Positions 58,829 to 64,000 of a stretch of 64,000 nucleotides of DNA are shown here, piece after piece. Each line of letters starts with the position of its first letter. The stretch's first letter is position 1. The stretch spans positions 1 through 64,000 of the forward strand of contig NZ_SNZJ01000012.1 in NCBI RefSeq assembly GCF_004363555.1, given 5' to 3'. The DNA comes from Halomonas ventosae (GTDB taxonomy: Bacteria; Pseudomonadota; Gammaproteobacteria; Pseudomonadales; Halomonadaceae). The notes under the pieces are model-generated. The model was not told the origin of the DNA. It did not search any database and saw nothing but the letters and a program-made list of their open reading frames with translations. The position numbers were made by a program, and so were the translations under genes.

Positions 58829-58915
58829 TGGTGCCCAGGAGAGGACTTGAACCTCCACATCCGTAAGGATACTAGCACCTGAAGCTAGCGCGTCTACCAA
58901 TTCCGCCACCTGGGC
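58829..58915 (-). tRNA. tRNA-Leu (anticodon CAG), copy 3
   Basis: 87 bases with long variable arm and encoded CCA. Acceptor GCCCAGG pairs with CCTGGGC; anticodon loop TTCAGGT. The variable arm differs from the other copies by ATCC/GGAT. Confidence 0.97.
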
Positions 58916-58956
58916 GCATCATGCTGTCGTCGTGTTCGCGGCCATCGCTTGAGCGA

Positions 58957-59043
58957 TGGTGCCCAGGAGAGGACTTGAACCTCCACGTCCATAAGGACAC
59001 TAGCACCTGAAGCTAGCGCGTCTACCAATTCCGCCACCTGGGC
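58957..59043 (-). tRNA. tRNA-Leu (anticodon CAG), copy 2
   Basis: 87 bases, same body and anticodon, encoded CCA; acceptor GCCCAGG/CCTGGGC. One variable-arm pairing differs from copies 1 and 3. Confidence 0.97.
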
Positions 59044-59114
59044 GAACACGAGCGATCCGAGCTGACAAAGAGCGTGGGAGCTTACTCCCTGATATCCGGC
59101 CTGATGGATACCGA

Positions 59115-59201
59115 TGGTGCCCAGAAGAGGACTTGAACCTCCACGTCCGTAAGGACACTAGCACCTGAAGCTAGCGCGTCTACCAATTCCGCCATCTGGG
59201 C
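59115..59201 (-). tRNA. tRNA-Leu (anticodon CAG), copy 1
   Basis: 87 bases, encoded CCA. Acceptor GCCCAGA pairs with TCTGGGC: the seventh pair is A-T instead of G-C, a compensated change. First transcribed copy. Confidence 0.97.
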
Positions 59202-59212
59202 AGGCGAGGCGT

Positions 59213-59240
59213 ATGGTACCGGATTCCTTCGGCGATGCAA
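59213..59240 (-). promoter_or_regulatory. tRNA-Leu operon promoter
   Basis: Minus-strand TTGCAT (59235-59240), 16 bases, TACCAT (59213-59218), 11 bases before the first tRNA-Leu. Confidence 0.6.
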
Positions 59241-59305
59241 GGGTAACGGGTCCCGCCGTGCAGGATTTTTTTGTCGCCGGTCACGCGTCGCTGGCACCGC
59301 CATGG

Positions 59306-59334
59306 TTGGGTGATGGGGGCACCGGCGCTATACT
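59306..59334 (+). promoter_or_regulatory. rnr promoter
   Basis: TTGGGT (59306-59311), 17 bases, TATACT (59329-59334). The leader to the rnr ATG would be about 100 bases. Confidence 0.6.
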
Positions 59335-59438
59335 GCGCCCATGACAATCGACCCGAAATCCCAGATGCCACGCGCCGGACGTCGTCCCCGCGCCCTTTCG
59401 ATCACGCTGCTCCCGATGCCGCCAAGGATGCCCACCGC

Positions 59439-61817
59439 ATGACCCACTGGACGCTCAGCGACGATCCGCACGCCAAGCGCGAAGCCCACAAGTACGACAA
59501 GCCCGCTCCCAGCCGTGAATACCTGCTCGCCCGCCTGGAGGAGGCCGGCAAGCCGCTCACCCACGAGGCAATGAGCCAGCAGCTGGGCCTCGAGGACGAG
59601 GAACTCCAGGAGGCGGTGCGCCGGCGCCTGGCGGCGATGGAGCGCGATGGCCAGGTGCTGCGCAACCGCCGCGGGGCCTATGCGCTGATCGACAAGCTCG
59701 ACCTGATCAAGGGCAAGGTCCTGGGACACCGTGACGGCTTCGGTTTCCTGCTTCGCGACGACGGCAAGAAGCCCGACCTGGTGCTGCCGCCACGGCAGAT
59801 GCGCCGGGTCTTCCACGGCGACCACGTGCTGGTACGGGTGAGCGGGCGCGACCGTCGCGGCCGCGACGAGGCCACCATCGTCGAGATGCTGGCGCGTAAC
59901 ACCCAGACCATCGTCGGCGTCTACCGCGCCAATACGCCGGAGTTCGGGGTGCTGATCCCCGAGAACTCGCGTATCACCCAGGAGATCATCATTCCCCACA
60001 GCGCCTGTGGCGGGGCCCAGGACGGCCAGGTGATCTCGGCGAGGATCACTCAGCAGCCCGAGACCCGGGTGCAGCCGGTGGGCGAGGTGGTCGAGGTGCT
60101 CGGCGAGCGCATGGATCCCGGGATGGAGATCGACATCGCCATCCGCAGCTATGAGATCCCCGCCGAGTTCCCGCCGGATGTCCACGACCAGATCGCCGGC
60201 ATGTCCGCCGAGGTGGCCGAGCAGGACAAGCAGCATCGCATCGACCTGCGCGACGTGCCGCTGGTGACCATCGATGACGAGAGCGCCAAGGACTTCGACG
60301 ACGCCGTCTGTGCCTGGAAGACCAAGTCGGGCAGCTGGAAGCTGCTGGTGGCGATCGCCGACGTCTCCCACTACGTGCGTCCTGGCAGTGCCCTGGACCA
60401 GGAGGCGATCACCCGCGGCAACTCGGTCTACTTCCCGGGCCAGGTGGTGCCGATGCTGCCTGAGCTGCTCTCCAACGGGCTCTGTTCGCTGAACCCGGCC
60501 GTCGACCGCCTGGCGCTGGTCTGCGAGATGAACATCTCCCAGAGCGGGGCGATCAGCCGTTACCGCTTCTACGAGGCGGTGTTCCAGTCCCATGCGCGCC
60601 TCACCTACAACAAGGTGGCCGCCATCCTCGACGACCAGGGAGAGGAGGGCGACGCCCTGCGCGAGGAGTACCACGAGCTGGTGCCGTCGCTGAAGAACCT
60701 GCACTCCCTTTACACGCTGCTGCGCGAGGCCCGCGTGGAGCGGGGCGCCATCGACTTCGAGACCACCGAGACGGCCATCATCTTCAACGAGGAGCGCAAG
60801 ATCGAGAAGATCGTGCCGCGCTCACGCAACGATGCCCACAAGATCATCGAGGAGTGCATGCTGGCCGCCAACGTGGCCACCGCGCGCTTCCTCGACAAGC
60901 ATGATCTGCCGGCCCTCTATCGCATCCACGAGAAGCCCTCGCCGGAACGTCTCGACAAGCTGCGCCTGTTCCTCAACGAACTGGGCCTGTCGCTCGGCGG
61001 CGGCGACGACCCGAGCCCCCAGGACTACCGGGACCTGGCTGAGGCGATCAAGGGGCGTGACGATGCCGACGTCATCCAGACGGTGATGCTGCGTTCCATG
61101 AGCCGGGCGGTCTACTCGCCGCAGAACGATGGCCACTTCGGCCTGGCCTATCCGGCCTATGCGCACTTCACCTCGCCGATCCGTCGCTACCCGGACCTGC
61201 TGGTCCACCGCGCCATCCGCTCGGTGATCCGTGGCCCCCGCCAGACCAATACCGTGCTGCGTGCCGAGGGGGCGGGCGTGGAGCCGCCCAGCAAGTGGGC
61301 CCCGTACACCTTCGAGCAGATGCTCGAGCTCGGCGAGCACTGCTCGATGACCGAGCGGCGCGCCGACGACGCCACCCGCGACGTGGAGGACTGGCTCAAG
61401 TGCGAGTTCATGTCCGACAAGCTCGGCGAGGTCTATGACGGCAGCATCGCCTCGGTGACCCAGTTCGGCATCTTCGTGCGCCTCGACGAGGTGTTCGTGG
61501 AGGGGCTGGTGCATGTCACCTCGCTGCCTTCCGACTACTACCACTACGAGCCCGAGAAGCACCGCCTCAAGGGCGAACGCAGCGGCATGAGCTACCGCCT
61601 GGGCGACGGCGTCACCGTGCAGGTGGCCCGCGTCGACCTCGACGAGCGCAAGATCGACTTCGAACTGGCCGACGACAAGCCCCGCCCCAAGCGGACGCCG
61701 CGCAAGCGCCGCGGGGGCGACAAGCCGGCCGAGTCGGGTGGCGGCAAGCCCGGTGACAAGTCGGGCAAGAGCGGGCGGCGCCGGCGTGGCCCGCGGCGCT
61801 CGAGGGCCCGCGGCTGA
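59439..61817 (+). CDS. rnr: ribonuclease R
   Basis: 3'-5' exoribonuclease that degrades structured RNA, 792 aa. N-terminal helix-turn-helix (about 20-85), two cold-shock domains, the RNB catalytic domain with DDESAKDFDDAV near residues 278-290 (catalytic aspartates), then an S1 domain (about 660-745) and a basic Lys/Arg-rich tail. The ATG at 59439 follows AAGGA and fits the family; rlmB follows with a one-base overlap, the standard gene order. Confidence 0.96.
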   Translation: MTHWTLSDDPHAKREAHKYDKPAPSREYLLARLEEAGKPLTHEAMSQQLGLEDEELQEAVRRRLAAMERDGQVLRNRRGAYALIDKLDLIKGKVLGHRDGFGFLLRDDGKKPDLVLPPRQMRRVFHGDHVLVRVSGRDRRGRDEATIVEMLARNTQTIVGVYRANTPEFGVLIPENSRITQEIIIPHSACGGAQDGQVISARITQQPETRVQPVGEVVEVLGERMDPGMEIDIAIRSYEIPAEFPPDVHDQIAGMSAEVAEQDKQHRIDLRDVPLVTIDDESAKDFDDAVCAWKTKSGSWKLLVAIADVSHYVRPGSALDQEAITRGNSVYFPGQVVPMLPELLSNGLCSLNPAVDRLALVCEMNISQSGAISRYRFYEAVFQSHARLTYNKVAAILDDQGEEGDALREEYHELVPSLKNLHSLYTLLREARVERGAIDFETTETAIIFNEERKIEKIVPRSRNDAHKIIEECMLAANVATARFLDKHDLPALYRIHEKPSPERLDKLRLFLNELGLSLGGGDDPSPQDYRDLAEAIKGRDDADVIQTVMLRSMSRAVYSPQNDGHFGLAYPAYAHFTSPIRRYPDLLVHRAIRSVIRGPRQTNTVLRAEGAGVEPPSKWAPYTFEQMLELGEHCSMTERRADDATRDVEDWLKCEFMSDKLGEVYDGSIASVTQFGIFVRLDEVFVEGLVHVTSLPSDYYHYEPEKHRLKGERSGMSYRLGDGVTVQVARVDLDERKIDFELADDKPRPKRTPRKRRGGDKPAESGGGKPGDKSGKSGRRRRGPRRSRARG

Positions 61818-62668
61818 TGGCGGCAGGTCGCAAGCCCCGACACGGCGGCGGGCCGGGACAGGAGAGCAGGGCCCGTCGACACCCGGGAAGGGAAGCGCCT
61901 CGCGCGCCGGCCCCGCCCGGGGGGCTCGAGGCGGTGTTCGGCGTGCATGCGGTGCGGGCGCTGCTCGACCGCGGCGAGGTGCCCCGCGAGGTCTGGGTCC
62001 AGGAGGGGAGCGCCGGTGCGCGCCTGGCCGAGCTGGTCGAGCAAGCCCGCCGGGGGGGCGCACGTCTCCACTCCCGCCCCCGGGACGAGCTCGACCGCCT
62101 CGCCCAGGGCGCCGCCCACCAGGGCATCATCGCCTTCGCCACGCCGCTCGCCTTCGAGGGCGAGACCTCGCTGTGGCTGAGGCTCGAGGGCTGGCCCCAT
62201 GAGGCGCCCCCGCTGCTGCTCGTGCTCGACGGCATCACCGACGTGCACAACTTCGGCGCCTGCCTGCGCAGCGCCGATGCCGCCGGGGTGCACGGGGTGA
62301 TCGTGCCCAAGGACAGGGCGGCGCCGCTCAATGCCATGGTGCGCAAGGTGGCCTGCGGGGCTGCCGAGAGCATGCCCGTCTACCAGGTCACCAACCTGGC
62401 CCGTGCCATGGCCAGGCTCAAGGAGCTCGGCGTCTGGATCACCGGCACCGCCGGCGAGGCCGAGGCGAGCCTCTTCGAGGCCGACTTCACCGGCCCCACG
62501 GCGCTGGTGATGGGGGCCGAGGGCAAGGGGATGCGGCGCCTCACCCGCGAGGCCTGCGATACCCTGGTCAAGCTGCCCATGGCCGGCAGCGTCGCAAGCC
62601 TCAACGTCTCGGTGGCCACCGGCATCTGCCTGTTCGAGGCGGTGCGCCAGCGCCAGGCGAGGGACTGA
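61817..62668 (+). CDS. rlmB: 23S rRNA (guanosine2251-2'-O)-methyltransferase
   Basis: SpoU/TrmH-type SPOUT methyltransferase, 283 aa. After a basic, disordered N-terminal extension of about 35 residues comes the substrate-binding domain from VFGVHAVRALL, then the SAM knot motifs LDGITDVHNFGACLRSADAAG, MGAEGKGMRRL and LPMAGSVASLNVSVA. E. coli RlmB has 243 aa, so the extension is extra. The ATG overlaps the rnr stop. Confidence 0.95.
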   Translation: MAAGRKPRHGGGPGQESRARRHPGREAPRAPAPPGGLEAVFGVHAVRALLDRGEVPREVWVQEGSAGARLAELVEQARRGGARLHSRPRDELDRLAQGAAHQGIIAFATPLAFEGETSLWLRLEGWPHEAPPLLLVLDGITDVHNFGACLRSADAAGVHGVIVPKDRAAPLNAMVRKVACGAAESMPVYQVTNLARAMARLKELGVWITGTAGEAEASLFEADFTGPTALVMGAEGKGMRRLTREACDTLVKLPMAGSVASLNVSVATGICLFEAVRQRQARD

Positions 62669-62680
62669 GACACGCCCGCC

Positions 62681-62709
62681 TTGCCAGTCGGGCCCTGGAT
62701 CATTAGAAT
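62681..62709 (+). promoter_or_regulatory. rpsF operon promoter
   Basis: TTGCCA (62681-62686), 17 bases, TAGAAT (62704-62709). Transcription would start near 62716, just before the hairpin at 62717. Confidence 0.65.
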
Positions 62710-62716
62710 ACCTGCG

Positions 62717-62737
62717 CCCGCTCGTCCTGCGAGCGGG
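62717..62737 (+). terminator. hairpin at the rpsF leader start / rlmB terminator
   Basis: CCCGCTCG pairs with CGAGCGGG around TCCTG, followed by TCTTCCTGTCTTCT. It can serve as the rlmB terminator; because the promoter above would start almost at its base, it may also be the 5' hairpin of the ribosomal-protein mRNA. Confidence 0.6.
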
Positions 62738-62840
62738 TCTTCCTGTCTTCTGACAACCCGTCTTTTGACAATCACTCCTTGCTTCCCCTGAGCGATACGA
62801 GGTCGCCATTGTGGAAGCTGCCAAACCGCAAGGAGATCCC

Positions 62841-63212
62841 ATGCGTCACTACGAGATCGTCTTCATGGTCCACCCGGACCAGAGCGAGCAGGTCCCGGCC
62901 ATGGTCGAGCGCTATACCGGCCTCGTCACCGAGAACGGCGGCACCGTGCATCGCCTCGAGGATTGGGGCCGTCGCCATCTGGCCTACCCGATCAACAAGA
63001 TCCACAAGGCTCACTACGTGCTGATGAACGTCGAGTGCAGCGGCGAGACCCTCGATGAGATCGAGAACATCTTCCGCTTCAACGACGCCATCATCCGCAG
63101 CCTGGTGGTTCGTGCCAAGGAAGCCGTCACCGAGGCCTCACCGATGATGAAGCCGGTGGAAGAGAAGCGTGTCCGTCGCGACGAGAAGCCGCGCAGCACC
63201 GAATCCGCCTGA
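62841..63212 (+). CDS. rpsF: 30S ribosomal protein S6
   Basis: 123 aa. [15 protein letters not shown] start, the [12 protein letters not shown] motif and a charged C-terminal tail are typical. The ATG at 62841 follows AAGGAG. S6 pairs with S18 in the 30S platform, and the S6:S18 pair represses this operon in other bacteria through a leader RNA structure. Confidence 0.98.
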   Translation: MRHYEIVFMVHPDQSEQVPAMVERYTGLVTENGGTVHRLEDWGRRHLAYPINKIHKAHYVLMNVECSGETLDEIENIFRFNDAIIRSLVVRAKEAVTEASPMMKPVEEKRVRRDEKPRSTESA

Positions 63213-63245
63213 GCCATCCCCTCGCACCTCTGAAGGAGTCTTCCC

Positions 63246-63473
63246 ATGGCACGCTTTTTCCGTCGCCGCAAGTTCTGCCGTTTCACCGCTGAAGGCGTGA
63301 AGCAGATCGACTACAAGGATCTGGACACGCTCAAGGCCTACGTCACCGAGACCGGCAAGATCGTTCCCAGCCGCATTACCGGGACCAAGGCCCGTTACCA
63401 GCGCCAGCTGTCCACCGCGATCAAGCGGGCACGCTACCTGGCGCTGCTGCCCTACACCGACAGCCACCAGTAA
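63246..63473 (+). CDS. rpsR: 30S ribosomal protein S18
   Basis: 75 aa, complete. [16 protein letters not shown] start and [17 protein letters not shown] core are canonical. Follows rpsF by 33 bases; the single cysteine near residue 11 keeps one potential metal ligand. Confidence 0.98.
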   Translation: MARFFRRRKFCRFTAEGVKQIDYKDLDTLKAYVTETGKIVPSRITGTKARYQRQLSTAIKRARYLALLPYTDSHQ

Positions 63474-63486
63474 AGCACCGCGCGTG

Positions 63487-64000
63487 ATGTTGTCCGTCGC
63501 CCGCTGGATGATGCGCGGCACGCCCCACGCCGCCGCCGGGGCGGCCGCGGCCACCGCGATTCCCTGGCTGTTCTGGCTGGGGGCCGCCGTGGCGGGCCTG
63601 GTCACCCTGCGACACGGCCTGGCCGCGTCGCTGCCGGTGATCATCGCCGCGGCCGTGCCGGCCGGCTGGTGGTGGACCCAGGGGGACGTCATCCCGCTGG
63701 CCAGCGTCCTGCTGGTCGTGCTGATGGCGGTAGTGCTGCGCGCCCGCCTGCGCTGGAGCGAGGCGCTCCTCGCCGGCACGCTGGCGGGGGCAGCGATGAT
63801 CCAGCTGGACATCTTCCTGCCGCCGGGCGGGGCAGGGCCGGTGCTGGAGCAGCTGCGCCAGGGCTCGCCTGACATCGCGGCGATGCTCGCCGAGCTCTCC
63901 CGCCAGGGCATGGACACCGAGCAGCTGGCCGGCCTGCTGATCAGCGGCGTGACCGCGCTGATCGTGCTGCTCGCCGCCGTGGCCTGCCTGGCCCTGGCGC
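63487..64000 (+). CDS. DUF2232-type membrane protein (3' end outside window)
   Basis: 171 codons visible, then the window ends. Four or more hydrophobic segments are visible (about 23-40, 45-60, 68-85 and from about 157). Proteins with DUF2232 commonly follow rpsR in gammaproteobacteria; the position and topology fit that, though no sharp motif is seen. Starts 13 bases after rpsR; a GTG one codon earlier is possible. Confidence 0.7.
   Translation, partial: MLSVARWMMRGTPHAAAGAAAATAIPWLFWLGAAVAGLVTLRHGLAASLPVIIAAAVPAGWWWTQGDVIPLASVLLVVLMAVVLRARLRWSEALLAGTLAGAAMIQLDIFLPPGGAGPVLEQLRQGSPDIAAMLAELSRQGMDTEQLAGLLISGVTALIVLLAAVACLALA

Noticed and set aside
58785..59303. Small frames encoding a repeated AELVDALASGAS-type peptide
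   Set aside because: They read through the tRNA-Leu genes on the minus strand; not proteins.

Overview
The window is a GC-rich, densely packed piece of a gammaproteobacterial core chromosome. Protein families and gene order fit Halomonas or a close relative in Halomonadaceae: dapA-bamC-purC with bcp, bepA and perM nearby, a complete cbb3 oxidase locus next to hemN and fnr, a HiPIP, and homodimeric AceE with triple-lipoyl AceF. I see no phage, transposon, plasmid or CRISPR signature. The genus call is inference from gene content, not from a database match.

Layout. 1-10.3 kb holds housekeeping genes: bepA, tusA-perM, bcp, dapA-bamC-MBL hydrolase-purC, trmO, a GNAT acetyltransferase, nadC and ampD. 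10.5-22.8 kb holds pyruvate dehydrogenase (aceE-aceF), adk, tsaB-rsmJ, plsB, a phospholipase-D-type cardiolipin synthase, a YecA/YgfB protein and a SprT-like protease. 23.0-35.7 kb is an acetate-use module: acs; a LuxR-type response regulator (CrbR-like); a giant transporter-coupled hybrid histidine kinase (CrbS-like); a small unknown membrane protein; a VC_2705-type sodium symporter with its DUF4212 partner; and a cNMP/CBS/DUF294 protein with a DEDDh exonuclease. 35.8-48.0 kb is the microaerobic respiration block: ttcA, fnr, hemN, a SafE-like protein, ccoS-ccoI-ccoH-ccoG and ccoP-ccoQ-ccoO-ccoN. 48.2-59.2 kb holds an alpha/beta hydrolase, five tRNA genes (Val, Asp, Asp, Val, Asp), fadH, the prkA-yeaH-spoVR stress trio, a HiPIP, a stand-alone Lrp-type sensor domain, a nuclease and three tRNA-Leu(CAG) genes. 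59.4-64.0 kb holds rnr-rlmB and rpsF-rpsR followed by a DUF2232 membrane protein cut by the window edge.

How it works together. The acetate block reads as a sense-and-consume circuit: the symporter imports acetate (inferred substrate), Acs activates it, and the CrbS/CrbR-like pair controls expression. I find a shared 14-bp motif upstream of acs and, in four copies, in the intergenic region between the symporter operon and the DUF294 gene, which makes it a candidate CrbR operator. In the respiration block, Fnr (all four cluster cysteines present) is encoded beside hemN, and hemN carries an FNR box with class II spacing to a -10 element.

The most unusual signal is non-coding. Short repeats with an exact 7-base period (core C-A/G-A/G-G, read in the sense of the gene) begin 0-7 bases after the stop codons of bepA, crbR and ttcA; at crbR and ttcA a terminator hairpin follows. 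A related 8-base repeat follows crbS. A separate 95-bp palindromic element lies upstream of hemN. Both look like dispersed elements that gene-level annotation would miss.
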